Shown here: positions 34,201 to 41,484 of the stretch, one piece after another
Layout of the letters: each line of letters starts with the position of its first letter
How positions within the stretch are numbered: the stretch's first letter is position 1
DNA from: Nonomuraea purpurea
GTDB taxonomy: Bacteria; Actinomycetota; Actinomycetes; Streptosporangiales; Streptosporangiaceae
NCBI RefSeq assembly: GCF_042650645.1
Contig: NZ_JBHSBI010000046.1
Span: 13,855 to 77,854 of the forward strand
Direction: 5' to 3'
DNA length: 64,000 nt
Translations under genes and position numbers: made by a program
The notes under the pieces: generated by a model
Told to the model about the DNA's origin: nothing
The model's input: the letters and a program-made list of their open reading frames with translations, nothing else
The model's database searches: none

Positions 34201-36168
34201 TACCCGTTCACCTGGGTCGTCACACCAGGCGACCGGCTCACGGTCAAGCTGGAGTATCGCGACCACGACGCGGAACGCGCCCGTCGTCTCCTGGACGGCT
34301 ACCTGCGGATGCTCGACGACCTGGCCCGCGCGAGCGGCCCGGTGGGCGCGCTGCGGGGTTTCGGCCCGGAGCCCGAACCGGCCGACCGGACGGACGTCGG
34401 CACGGACACCGTGGTCGACCGCTTCGACCAGGCGGCGGAGCGCAGCCCCCAGCAGGTCGCGCTCGTCGCCCACGGCCGGACCATGACCTTCGCCCAGCTT
34501 CGTGACCGCAGCCGCGCGGTGGCGGGTGTGCTCGCCCGGCGCGGCATCGGCCCCGAGATGACCGTGGGGCTGGCGATCCCGCGGTCGCTCGACTCGATCG
34601 TGGCGCTGTTCGCCGTGCTGCGCGTCGGCGCCGCGTACGTGCCGCTGGAGCTGGACCACCCGGACGAGCGGATCGCCGCGATCGTCGCGGACGCCCGCCC
34701 TGATGTGATCCTCACCGTGAGCGCCGTCTCGCCCCGTTTGACCGGCGACCTGATCGAGCTGGACCGGCCCCTGCCCGAGGCCGAGCCGTTCACGACGTTC
34801 GCACCGGACGACCCCGGCCGCCTGCGGCACCCCGCGTACACCATCTACACCTCCGGATCGACGGGGAAGCCCAAGGGGGTGGTGACCGAGTACGCCGGGC
34901 TCACCAACATGCTGGTCAACCACCAGCGCCGGATCTTCGAGCCGGTGCTGGCCGAGCACGCCCACCGGGTCTTCCGGATCGCGCACACCGTGTCGTTCGC
35001 GTTCGACATGTCGTGGGAGGAGCTCCTGTGGCTCGCCGACGGTCACGAGGTGCACATCTGCGACGAGGAACTGCGACGCGACGCGCCCCGCCTGGTCGAG
35101 TACTGCCTGGAGCACGGCATCGACGTCATCAACGTCACCCCCACCTACGCGCAGCAGCTGGTGGCCGAGGGGCTGCTCGACGACCCCGCGCGGCGGCCCG
35201 CGCTGGTGCTGCTGGGCGGTGAGGCGGTCACCCCGGCGTTGTGGCATCGGCTCGCCGGAACCGAGGGGACGGCCGGCTACAACCTGTACGGACCCACCGA
35301 GTACACCATCAACACCCTCGGCGTCGGCACCTTCGAGTGCCAGGACCCGGTGGTGGGCGTGGCGATCGACAACACCGGCGTGTACGTGCTCGACCCGTGG
35401 CTGCGGCCCGTGCCGGACGGCGTGCCGGGCGAGCTGTACGTGTCGGGCATCGGCATCGCGCGCGGCTATCTCGGGCAGCCCGCCCAGACCGCGCACCGGT
35501 TCGTCGCGTGCCCGTTCGGCGAACCCGGAGAACGCATGTACCGCACGGGGGACCTCGTGCTCAGGCGGCCCGACGGGAACCTGATGTACCTGGGCCGCAC
35601 CGACCAGCAGGTCAAGATCCGGGGGCACCGGGTCGAACCGGGCGAGGTCGAGGCCGCGTTCGAGGCGCATCCTGCGGTGCGGTTCGCCGCCGCGCTCGCC
35701 CAGTCCGATCCGCAGGTCGACGGCGCCTACCGGCTGGCCGCCTACCTCGTCCTGGACGGCGCCGACCTGGCGAGGGTCGCCGCCGAGGTGGGCGCCGGGC
35801 TGCCCGACTACCTGCGCCCCACGCACTACGCCCAGGTCGCCGCCATCCCCCTGACGGTGAACGGGAAGGCCGACGCCAAGGCGCTGCCGGAGGCCAGGCC
35901 ACTCGGCGCGCTGACCACGGCGGGCGAACGCGGCCCCGCCACCGAGACCGAGACCTTGGTGTGCGAGTTCTTCGCCGAGGCGCTGGACCTGGACGACGAC
36001 GAGGTGAGCGCGGTGAGCGACTTCACGTCCCTGGGAGGGCATTCCATGCTGGCAGTACGGCTGATCGGGCTGCTCCGCCGCGAGTACGGCCCCGTCATCA
36101 CCATTCGTGACCTTCTCACCCTGCGGACCCCGGAAGCGATTGCCCGGCACCTCGATGACAACTCCTGA
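25270..36168 (+). CDS. cchH: Three-module nonribosomal peptide synthetase for a coelichelin-type siderophore (CchH-like)
   Basis: 3632 residues, close to the length of CchH as I recall it. The order is: N-terminal extension 1-135; A1 about 140-640; PCP1 (Ser679 in LGGDSI); E1 about 730-1165 (HHVVIDG at 848); C2 from about 1193 (HHIIADG at 1324); A2 about 1625-2120; PCP2 (Ser2157); E2 about 2200-2620 (HHLAVDA at 2326); C3 from about 2630 (SYHLLLWDG, His2742); A3 about 3060-3540; PCP3 (Ser3592, LGGHSM). There is no thioesterase. Specificity codes: A1 DINYWGGIGK (N5-formyl-N5-hydroxyornithine), A2 DFWNIGMVHK (threonine), A3 DMENLGLINK (N5-hydroxyornithine). E1 and E2 imply D residues. A fourth residue, as in coelichelin, requires module 1 to be used twice. 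C3 carries a ten-fold Ala-Glu repeat at 2683-2702. Confidence 0.97.
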   Translation: MMEPSTRLVLLSPARLADVRRRTGDYSDDTITQACAIGLAYWATGQSPDSLDLTPATLFADVLGWADNGGDGVGGWEAGADGRGITVPEGVALADAQLALDDLADFPDRPIATIGPSSVAARLDALAEWNGNRVERVRPTLVEMFREQARTRPDAVAIVDGGRSLTYREAAGLSNQLAHHLIGRGLTAEQVVGISLGRSAEMVIGLLGVLQAGCAFVPLDPRWPAERRAVVIEDAGVVAQLNDSGEHDAGEPEAVALDLDDWRFGSHPIDDPEVAVPGPCLAYVIFTSGSTGRPKGAMIRHEAISERLLWQGKEILGFGHDDASLFKAPLSFDISINEIFLPLVYGGRLVILRPGGERDPHHLLSVIAEQRVTFTYLVSSMLDVLLEIAGESGRLDSLRHVWCGGEVLTPELYERFRTRLDIPMYHGYGPAETTIGVSHVIYRGAAERLSTSIGKANPNTELYVLDEELRPVPLGVGGELYVGGFLLGRGYVNAPGLTASRFVANPFASDGSRLYRTGDLARFAPDGSLDFLGRADNQIKIRGMRLEIEDVEVGLAEHPGVRHSCVVAKKNAAGGTYLVGYVIPAAGSEDLRAGEVKAWAAEHMVEYMVPARVVVMKEFPLTANGKLDRGALPEPAAEAGPFVPPATENERVVCAAVASVLRLDEVGVEQNFFRLGGDSILAISLLSALREAGLHVTAARVFASGSVGALAAAASRDDVSVADRGDVATGSVVGAPIVQWLGQTTDAIDGFVQSVVLGTPADLTAGALDELLAAVVRRHDMLRARLVRGERWGFDIPEAGQAVAGWQRSDLPLDECVRLATDGLDPEGGVMLRAVWRLSARQLVVVVHHVVIDGVSWRVLMEDLATAWRQLTSGTPIELPPVGTSFRRWTQLLERAAFEADRGYFARPLPGADGPLGRRPLSESDTVARERVVSVSAGPEVTAALLGEIPARFHAGVNDVLLTALAVALARWRRDLGQDQTFAHIELEGHGREGRFVADAGYEPDLSRTVGWFTTLFPVAVDPGAAADFTAPAYLSSALKAVKEDLARVPGNGVSYGALRYLTGVAFDASAPQVLFNYLGRFDAGVAGDWQLAGATGQLGERRDPRMRLPRALEFNAIAEPGATGEYELVTAISWPDGVFAQEDVATIGEYFLAALTGLAALDRGGHSPSDFGAVPLTQADVDALDGPALRDILPLTPLQEGLYFHSVFDDDSAGSYVEQQLLTLDGPVDADRLAAAATRLLTLYPNLAARFVALADGRVVSVLEEGARAPFTTLDRPGITADEIRDHAERDRRAGFDLATGPLMRYTLIRTGSGGNVLVQTVHHIIADGWSVPPMLRALLAEYHAPGTGYPQDGFPGYVRRLAARDDDESERVWRDQLAGLPGPSLVAEGHTPSGRFAETAVEPDDDIDAAVRSAGVPLSVAVHSAWAVTLGGILHGKDVVFGSTVSGREADVPGIEDMVGLLINTIPVRVRWDGATTARELLASVREHQSAVLAHQHVSLTRIGRQAGSGPLFDTLVVFDVATDVESLRGPGDELLITGIVNEGAPHYPLTLVVERAPDGRPRFNLIYDGELLREGQAQAVLRTFATALTGLLARQDDLVSRAPAQITPTTLGGLFDAAASRDPAATAVTQCGLDGSTRSLTYGELAQAKDELASALRAAGVGPGKRVAVAVPRSLEQVVALVAIVSAGGAYVPLDLAYPDERLEYVLADAAPQVVLVDRDQRDRFTELVARAGVPARVLAQGDELPLDTTAPEVDWHDPAYVIYTSGSTGRPKGVVVPHSSVVTLLANTQPGMGFGPDDVWVQFHSYSFDFAVWELWGALAHGGELLVPEYGLTRSPVDFHRLVRERGVTVLNQTPSAFYQFMEADRHIGEPVTALRRIIFGGEALDLRRLRGWVERHGTGSPELVNMYGITETTVHVTHRVLTDEDFAFRDDVSPIGGPIPGLVAYLLDDRLRPVPPGRVGAIYVAGDQVSLGYLGRPGLTASRFVADPFAGDGSRMYHTGDLARRTLDGELEFAGRADDQVQLKGFRIELGEVETAIRELDGVIDAAVTVSAAGDHLVAHVVGQAPRDVTGLLSAKLPAHMVPRRVLRVEALPLTVNGKLDRTALSEHAARDDAPMLANASTLAALVGVFAEALPGGDVDGETDFFVAGGDSIVAITVVNRARALGLPITPREVFLLRTPRALAEHLETRTPRSSTAVLTGDGPLAPTPIILRQRELGGSLARFAQARTLAAPEGTGFADVERAANAVVAAHPALRLRLRVAHGVWALSAEPAREVTVATTAGTDATAVANEAAGRLDPEAGEVIAFSWLAASRTLVVTAHHLAVDAVSWLILLDDLAAAMRGAALAPPTTSYAEYADALTARSAHVIDDLDHWVATLEAPALLPVVEGLRELTVEVAPEVSARVTRTAPATLGVGLTELLCGALRTALTRLQPSPTDLAIDLERHGRVPALEHHDYTRTVGWFTSIAPVRLTARTDPVAAARELAERQPDERGHVAYGRLRYLNPQTAPLLHARPQVLFNYLGRGSEAQALHITGGDQGSPYAVEVNAWIDAATGSLRATFTLAEGIPDELAEHWRRALEAIADACATAERTAPVTPLQKGLFFQAQLTGPAGHYVAQSYFAFDRRLDADALAEAMAYVIARHPVVGAAFTTDAGGNPVQVLAAGRRVAVRTVVLSAEAEAEAEAEAEAEAEAEAEVEALCARDRDTGFDPGEPPLIRLTVVRLPGDRDGLLLSYHLLLWDGWSREIVLRDLFDAYEAVLAGEPLAPVPATPSFEDYARALDARDSSASERFWARHLTGLPGPTLLAGPSPSLPDDLPRALVRTLSAEQSHLLRAAARTHGVTLNSVLTGAFGLLLGAHTGRGEAVFGVTVSGREGEGLSEIVGVLLNTVPMWTRARPDDTVRDYLSAVQAARVAAMEHEHLGLGEIQRASGHDLLFDNLFVLQNFLDMDAFATMNARHGITSVRADDSTHYPFTWVVTPGDRLTVKLEYRDHDAERARRLLDGYLRMLDDLARASGPVGALRGFGPEPEPADRTDVGTDTVVDRFDQAAERSPQQVALVAHGRTMTFAQLRDRSRAVAGVLARRGIGPEMTVGLAIPRSLDSIVALFAVLRVGAAYVPLELDHPDERIAAIVADARPDVILTVSAVSPRLTGDLIELDRPLPEAEPFTTFAPDDPGRLRHPAYTIYTSGSTGKPKGVVTEYAGLTNMLVNHQRRIFEPVLAEHAHRVFRIAHTVSFAFDMSWEELLWLADGHEVHICDEELRRDAPRLVEYCLEHGIDVINVTPTYAQQLVAEGLLDDPARRPALVLLGGEAVTPALWHRLAGTEGTAGYNLYGPTEYTINTLGVGTFECQDPVVGVAIDNTGVYVLDPWLRPVPDGVPGELYVSGIGIARGYLGQPAQTAHRFVACPFGEPGERMYRTGDLVLRRPDGNLMYLGRTDQQVKIRGHRVEPGEVEAAFEAHPAVRFAAALAQSDPQVDGAYRLAAYLVLDGADLARVAAEVGAGLPDYLRPTHYAQVAAIPLTVNGKADAKALPEARPLGALTTAGERGPATETETLVCEFFAEALDLDDDEVSAVSDFTSLGGHSMLAVRLIGLLRREYGPVITIRDLLTLRTPEAIARHLDDNS
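33316..33375 (+). repeat. Hexanucleotide microsatellite (GCGGAG)10 in the NRPS C3 domain
   Basis: Ten exact GCGGAG units in frame encode (Ala-Glu)10, followed by Val-Glu-Ala. It falls between the first beta strands of C3 and the active-site His motif, about 40 residues ahead of it. The unit is six bases, so slippage changes length by Ala-Glu pairs and never shifts the frame. Confidence 0.9.
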
Positions 36169-37855
36169 CCAGCAGATGTACCGCACGGGATCCGGCATCC
36201 TGCGCACCGCGCTGCGGCGCAACGCGGGCGCCATGGCCTGGGGCACCGTCCTCATGGGCATGTACCAGGCCGCCGAGACCGCCTTCCCCATCGCGCTCGG
36301 CCTGATCGTCGAGCACACGATGCGCGAGCGCAGCCTCGCCTCGCTCGGCCTGTCGGTCGCCGCGCTCGCCGTGATCATCACGACGGTGTCGCTGTCGTGG
36401 CGGTTCGGGATGCGCATCCTGCAGAAGGCCAACACGACCGAGGCGCACCGCTGGCGGGTGCGGGTCGCGGCCTGCGGGCTCCAGCCGGTGGCCAGGGACG
36501 TCGACCTCAAGTCGGGCGAGGTCCTGACCATCGCCACCGAGGACGCCGACCAGACCGCCGACATCATCGAGGTGGTGCCGCTGCTGATCAGCGCACTGGT
36601 CGCGGTGCTGATCACGGCAGTCGCGCTGGGCATGGCCAGCGTGTGGCTCGGCCTGCTGGTGATCGTGGGAACCGTCGCGATCCTGTCGATCCTGAGCGTG
36701 ATCTCCAGACGGATCGGCTCCGGCACCCGCGAGCAGCAGGCCCGGGTGGCGCGGGCGGGCGCGAAGGTCGCCGACCTGATCACCGGTCTGCGCCCGCTGC
36801 ACGGCTTCGGCGGCAACCACGCGGCCTTCCTGTCCTACCGGAAGGTCAGCACGGAGGCGAGAAGCCAGGCGGTCACCGTCGCCAAGGTGAACGGCGCCTA
36901 CGCCGGCGCGGCGCTGGCGCTCAACGCGGTCCTCGCCACGGCCGTGACCCTGGCGGCGGGCTGGCTGGCCTTCAACGGCCGGATCACCATCGGGCAGCTC
37001 GTCATGGCCGTGGGGCTGGCGCAGTTCATCATGGAACCGCTGAAGTTGTTCTCGGAGATGCCGAAGTACGTGATGATCGCGCGCGCGTCGGCCGAGCGGA
37101 TGGCGCTGGTGCTGGCCGCGCCGCCGGTGATGACCCCGGGGCGGGAGCGTCCGTCCGCGGGCGGAGACCTGGAGGTCGACAGCGTCCGGTACGGGTCCCT
37201 GCGTGAGCTGAAGTTCCACGTGCCCGCGGGCGAGTTCGTGGCGATCGCCGCCTACCAGCCGGGCGCGGCGGCCGACCTCGCCTCGATCCTGGCCGTGAAC
37301 GTCCCGCCTGGCGCGTATGAGGGTGTCGTGCGGGTCAGCGGGCAGGAGACGCGGGAGTTGTCGATCGAGGCGGTCCGCGAGCGCCTGCTGGTGAACCCGT
37401 ACGACGGGGAGATCTTCGCGGGCACCCTGCGCACGAACATCGACCCGGCGGGCGCCGGCCGGATGATCCCCGAGGCCGTGGAGGCGTCCATGCTGACCGA
37501 CGTCGTCGCCCTCCACCACGAAGGACTCGACTACGGCGTCCGCGACCGAGGCGCGAACCTCTCCGGCGGGCAGCGCCAGCGGTTGTCGCTGGCCCGCGCC
37601 CTGGCCGCCGACGCCGACATCCTCGTCCTGCACGACCCGACGACAGCCGTCGACGCGGTGACGGAACAGCTCATCGCGCGCAACGTCGCCGAGTTGCGCA
37701 GGGGCCGCACCACGATCGTGCTCACCAGCAGCCCGGCCTTCCTGGACGCCGCCGACCGGGTCCTCGTCCTGGACGGCGGCGTCATCACCGCGGAGGACAC
37801 CCATCGCAACCTGCTCACCAGCGACGAGACCTACCGTCTGGCCGTGGCCCGGTGA
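36155..37855 (+). CDS. cchI: ABC exporter half-transporter with degenerate Walker motifs (CchI-like)
   Basis: 566 residues from ATG 36155, overlapping the NRPS end by 14 bases. The membrane domain is about 1-310. In the nucleotide-binding domain the Walker A position reads AYQPGAAADL (about 363-372), with no Lys-Ser/Thr. Walker B reads ILVLHDPTT, lacking the usual Asp and catalytic Glu, and the switch position is LTSSPAFL without His. The signature LSGGQRQR (about 469) is perfect. It therefore cannot work as a homodimer, and it complements CchG. Confidence 0.9.
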   Translation: MTTPDQQMYRTGSGILRTALRRNAGAMAWGTVLMGMYQAAETAFPIALGLIVEHTMRERSLASLGLSVAALAVIITTVSLSWRFGMRILQKANTTEAHRWRVRVAACGLQPVARDVDLKSGEVLTIATEDADQTADIIEVVPLLISALVAVLITAVALGMASVWLGLLVIVGTVAILSILSVISRRIGSGTREQQARVARAGAKVADLITGLRPLHGFGGNHAAFLSYRKVSTEARSQAVTVAKVNGAYAGAALALNAVLATAVTLAAGWLAFNGRITIGQLVMAVGLAQFIMEPLKLFSEMPKYVMIARASAERMALVLAAPPVMTPGRERPSAGGDLEVDSVRYGSLRELKFHVPAGEFVAIAAYQPGAAADLASILAVNVPPGAYEGVVRVSGQETRELSIEAVRERLLVNPYDGEIFAGTLRTNIDPAGAGRMIPEAVEASMLTDVVALHHEGLDYGVRDRGANLSGGQRQRLSLARALAADADILVLHDPTTAVDAVTEQLIARNVAELRRGRTTIVLTSSPAFLDAADRVLVLDGGVITAEDTHRNLLTSDETYRLAVAR

Positions 37856-37907
37856 CGCGTCACCCGGTCTCCGGCCGCCGACCCCGCAAACCCAGAAGGG
37901 ACCGAGC

Positions 37908-38120
37908 ATGACCACCAACCCGTTCGACGACGCGGAGGGCCGTTTCCTGGTCCTGGTCAACGCCGAGAACCAGCACTCCTTGTGGCCCTGTTTCGCCGAC
38001 GTCCCCATCGGCTGGACCGTCGTTTTCCCCGAGAACTCCCGTGCCGCCTGCCTGGACTACATCGAGAAGAACTGGACCGACCTGCGTCCTCGTTCCCTGA
38101 CCAAGACCATGAACGGCTGA
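37908..38120 (+). CDS. cchK: MbtH-like NRPS chaperone (CchK-like)
   Basis: 70 residues. Family marks are all present: NPFDD at the start, LVLVNAENQHSLWP, DVPIGWTVV, SRAACLDYIEKNWTDLRP. MbtH-like proteins bind adenylation domains and are often needed for their solubility and activity, so the partner is the NRPS upstream. A GAAGGGA ribosome site precedes the ATG. It is the last gene of the siderophore operon and is followed by a hairpin. Confidence 0.95.
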   Translation: MTTNPFDDAEGRFLVLVNAENQHSLWPCFADVPIGWTVVFPENSRAACLDYIEKNWTDLRPRSLTKTMNG

Positions 38121-38127
38121 CCACATC

Positions 38128-38160
38128 ATTCCGCCCGGGAAACGCGGCCCCGGGCGGAAT
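38128..38160 (+). terminator. Hairpin terminator of the siderophore operon
   Basis: ATTCCGCCCGGG (38128-38139) pairs perfectly with CCCGGGCGGAAT (38149-38160) across a 9-base loop, 7 bases after the MbtH-like stop codon. CCTTAATCC follows. Confidence 0.8.
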
Positions 38161-38743
38161 CCTTAATCCTCTCGCCGCCATATTTCCCGTCAAAGACAGA
38201 TGAGTCCGGATTCGCGCCCCGCCACAGCGGCGAAGGCGCCCCGAGCAGCCCGCACGCGCCTGGAGTCCGAATCCGGGGAAGCGGTGCGTGAACCTCCCCG
38301 CCCGTCGCTGAAATGCGAGCGGGCGCATTTCCTCGGGGCCGGGAATGGTCCGCCTCGACCCGGCCCCTGACGGGACCTTCGCCGTAAAGCTCGGACCGAT
38401 CCGGCGTGCCGTTTTCCGGTAGCCGGCGGAATACCACGGCCGGCCCGGGGCATCATCCCGCCGACCTTGCCGTGCCCGTTGACACCAGAAACATCGGATG
38501 TCATTCCGCTAGTACAACACTCGGCTGCGCGACGCAGGACACCTGGCGACATCGCGCAGCCGCTCTGCCCTGTATGCCCCTAACAGCCGAATCCATGCCA
38601 GGACGGCGGAGGGAAGCCGGGGCAGGTCAGCCGATCTCCGGCTCAAGAACCCTTGACCACATCCGATGTTTCGCCTACGTTACCCGCAAGTCGAGAGTTG
38701 CGAAACTTTTCGCGCTAGCCCCATAGGACAGAGGGTGTCACGG
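38161..38743. promoter_or_regulatory. 583-base noncoding region with palindromic operator candidates upstream of the fucosidase operon
   Basis: No convincing gene. Two copies of an 11-base palindrome are present: ACATCGGATGT (38491-38501) and ACATCCGATGT (38659-38669). In opposite orientations they share the longer word GAAACATCGGATGT. A separate palindrome GCGAAACTTTTCGC at 38700-38713 resembles LacI-family operators and lies about 30 bases before the fucosidase start. The proximal ACATC site and the LacI-like site together look like the control region of the downstream operon. Confidence 0.6.
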
Positions 38744-40000
38744 ATGACGAATTCCCGCATCGACGAGTTCCGGCAGCGCAGGTTCGGCCTGTTCATTCAC
38801 TGGGGGCTCTACGCCCTGGCGGCCCGCCACGAGTGGGTCAAGCAGCGCGAACACCTCACCGACGAGCAGTACCAGCGCTACTTCGAGCGCTTCGACCCCG
38901 ATCTGTACGACCCCGACGCGTGGGCGGAGGCCGCGCAGCGGGCGGGGATGCGCTACACGGTGCTGACCGCCAAGCACCACGACGGCTTCTGCCTGTGGGA
39001 CTCGGCTCTGACCGACTACTGCGTGAGCGGCACGCCGCACGGCAAGGACCTGATCGGCCCGTTCGTCGATGCGTTCAGGGGCAGAGGGCTCGGGGTCGGG
39101 TTCTACTACTCGCTGCTGGACTGGCATCACCCGGACTTCCCGATCGACGGGCTGCATCCGGCGTACGTGGAGGGCGGCACATTCCCCGACCGAGATGTCA
39201 CGAAATATGCGGATTACCTGCACGGGCAGGTCGAGGAGCTGCTCACCCGCTACGGCCCCCTCGACACACTGTGGTTTGACTTCTCCTACGCCAACCGGAT
39301 CAAGCAGGGCAAACGCATCTTCGGCGGCAAGGGCAAGGCCGAGTGGCGTTCGGAAGAGCTGGTGGAAAAGATCCGCCGCATCCAGCCGGACATCCTGCTC
39401 AACAACCGTCTGGAGCTGCCGGGCGACTTCACCACGCCGGAGCAGTTCCAGCCCCCCGCCCCGCTGTCGACGCTCTGGGAGGCGTGCCAGACGCTGAACG
39501 GAAGCTGGGGCTACCACCGCGACAACCACACCTGGAAGTCGCCCGGCATGCTCATCCGGATGCTGGTCGACTCGGTCTCCAAGGACGGCAACCTCCTGCT
39601 CAACGTGGGCCCCAACGGCCGGGGCGAGTTCGAGCCTCGGGCGCTCGAGACGCTGCGGGAGATCGGCGACTGGATGCGGCTGCACGGCCGGTCGATCCAC
39701 GGCGCGGGATCCAGCCAGTTCCAGGCTCCCCAGGACTGCCGCTACACCCAGCGCGGCGACCGGCTCTACGTGCACGTCTTCTCCTGGCCGTACCGGCACC
39801 TGCACCTGCCGGGGCTGGCGGGCAAGGTCCGCTACGCGCAGTTGCTCAACGACGGGTCAGAGATCTCGATGTGGGCGCCCGACCCGAAGGTCGACAACGG
39901 GAACGTGAACTTCTTCACGCTCCCGGAAGGCACCCTCACCTTGGAGCTTCCCGTTCAGCCGCCGGACGTGGCCGTCCCGGTGATCGAGCTCTTCCTCTGA
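38744..40000 (+). CDS. Alpha-L-fucosidase (GH29), cytoplasmic
   Basis: 418 residues from ATG 38744, with GAGGGTG upstream and no signal peptide. GH29 marks: FGLFIHWGLYAL, LTAKHHDGFCLWDS, YYSLLDWHHPDF, and the nucleophile region TLWFDFSY (Asp179). The C-terminal beta-sandwich is short. It hydrolyses alpha-fucosyl (or related deoxyhexosyl) linkages after the oligosaccharide is imported by the ABC system encoded next. The first gene of its operon, 15 bases before the binding-protein gene. Confidence 0.92.
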   Translation: MTNSRIDEFRQRRFGLFIHWGLYALAARHEWVKQREHLTDEQYQRYFERFDPDLYDPDAWAEAAQRAGMRYTVLTAKHHDGFCLWDSALTDYCVSGTPHGKDLIGPFVDAFRGRGLGVGFYYSLLDWHHPDFPIDGLHPAYVEGGTFPDRDVTKYADYLHGQVEELLTRYGPLDTLWFDFSYANRIKQGKRIFGGKGKAEWRSEELVEKIRRIQPDILLNNRLELPGDFTTPEQFQPPAPLSTLWEACQTLNGSWGYHRDNHTWKSPGMLIRMLVDSVSKDGNLLLNVGPNGRGEFEPRALETLREIGDWMRLHGRSIHGAGSSQFQAPQDCRYTQRGDRLYVHVFSWPYRHLHLPGLAGKVRYAQLLNDGSEISMWAPDPKVDNGNVNFFTLPEGTLTLELPVQPPDVAVPVIELFL

Positions 40001-40015
40001 AAGGCGATACCCCCC

Positions 40016-41482
40016 ATGCACAACCCCCTGCGCGGCCTGGACACCACCGGCCTGAGCCGGCGCCAGGTTCTCAGCCTCGCCGCCATGGCCGCGGCGGCCG
40101 TCCCCCTCACCGCCTGCGGGAGCGGCGAGCGCACCCGCCAGGCGGGCCCGACCTCCTCGGCGTCGAGCGACTCGGCGGTGATCAACCCGAACCGGCCGGA
40201 GAGCGCGCTGTTCCCCTACGACGAGGCGGAGAAGCTCTTCGACTCGCTGTCGTGGCCCAAGACCAACGTGCCGGAACCCAAATCCAAGGTCACCGTCACC
40301 GTCGCGATCATCCCGGGTCAGCGGCACGAGGTGCGGCAGGCCCAGTTCGCCAAGTTCTTCCCGAAGCTGCACCCCAACATCGAGATCAAGGTGGAGGTCA
40401 CGCCGTTCGACGACTTCCGCACCAAGTACCTGACGGGCGCCGCCAGCGGCGTGCTGCCCGACCTGATGTACTCGCAGTTCCAGTGGGGGCAGAGCTTCAT
40501 CAAGAGCGGCCTGTACCTGCCGCTGGACGACTACATCGCGGCCACGCCCGAGTTCAACCGCGCCGACTTCTCCGAAGCGGCGCTCAGCTACTGGGAGCGT
40601 GACGGCAAGCTCTACGCGCTGGGCACCGACTCGGCGCCCAAGCTGCTGTATTACAACAAGGAGGTCTTCGAGAAGGCGGGCGCCAAGGTGCCCGACTCCT
40701 CCTGGACCTGGGACAAGCTCATGGAGGCCGCACGCGGGATGGTCTCGGGCACGGGCGCGCAGAAGATCTTCGGGTTCACGCCGCTGCCCAAACCCACCAC
40801 CGACCTCACCACCTCCTTCCTGCTCCCCCACGGCGGCCGCTACCTGACGGCCGACGAGAGGAAGTGCGTGATCCAGGAGCCGGCCAGCCGCGACGTGCTC
40901 AAGCGCTGGATCGACCTGCTGATCAAGGACAAGGCGATGCCCGACCTGGCCGAGACGCAGGCGACGGCGAAGATCGACCCGTTCATGCTGGGCAGGGCCG
41001 CCCTGTACGTCGGCGGTGCGTGGAACCTGCTCCACCTGCTCACCCTGCCGGCCAACGAGCAGTTCGAGTGGAGCGTGACGACCGTGCCCAGCGGTCCCGA
41101 GGGCCGCTTCACCCCGATCCTGGGCAGCTCCTTCGGCATCACCAACAAGGCACGCGACCCCGAGGCCGCGTGGATCGTGCTCAACTCCCTGCGTTCCTAC
41201 GCCGGCCACCGCTTCTTCCTCGACACCCCGCCGTCGCGGCAGTCGGCGTTCGAGGAGAATCTCCGGGACCTCAAGCTCGACCAGGACATCATCGACACCA
41301 CCAAGGAGTCGCTGCAGAAGTACGGCACCAGCGACGGAGTCCTCAGGCAGCCCGCGACGCCCAAGCTCGAGGACATGACCAAGCCGATCTGGGAGCAGGT
41401 CATGACGGGGTCGCTGTCGGTGGACGAGGGGCTCAAACAGATCAGCGAGCGCGTCACGCCGATGCTGGCGGAGAACGCCTGA
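40016..41482 (+). CDS. ABC sugar-binding lipoprotein with Tat-like signal
   Basis: 488 residues. The N-terminus has a twin-arginine motif (LSRRQVLSLAA) followed by the lipobox LTAC, so it is probably a Tat-exported lipoprotein. The body is a family 1 extracellular solute-binding protein (YYNKEVFEKAGAKVPDSSWTWD is typical). It likely binds fucosylated oligosaccharides, judged from the preceding fucosidase gene. Confidence 0.9.
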   Translation: MHNPLRGLDTTGLSRRQVLSLAAMAAAAVPLTACGSGERTRQAGPTSSASSDSAVINPNRPESALFPYDEAEKLFDSLSWPKTNVPEPKSKVTVTVAIIPGQRHEVRQAQFAKFFPKLHPNIEIKVEVTPFDDFRTKYLTGAASGVLPDLMYSQFQWGQSFIKSGLYLPLDDYIAATPEFNRADFSEAALSYWERDGKLYALGTDSAPKLLYYNKEVFEKAGAKVPDSSWTWDKLMEAARGMVSGTGAQKIFGFTPLPKPTTDLTTSFLLPHGGRYLTADERKCVIQEPASRDVLKRWIDLLIKDKAMPDLAETQATAKIDPFMLGRAALYVGGAWNLLHLLTLPANEQFEWSVTTVPSGPEGRFTPILGSSFGITNKARDPEAAWIVLNSLRSYAGHRFFLDTPPSRQSAFEENLRDLKLDQDIIDTTKESLQKYGTSDGVLRQPATPKLEDMTKPIWEQVMTGSLSVDEGLKQISERVTPMLAENA

Positions 41483-41484
41483 TC

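Noticed and set aside
33715..36816. 1033-codon minus-strand frame across the NRPS/cchI junction
   Set aside because: Antisense artefact. The + strand encodes the A3, PCP3 and exporter motifs without interruption.
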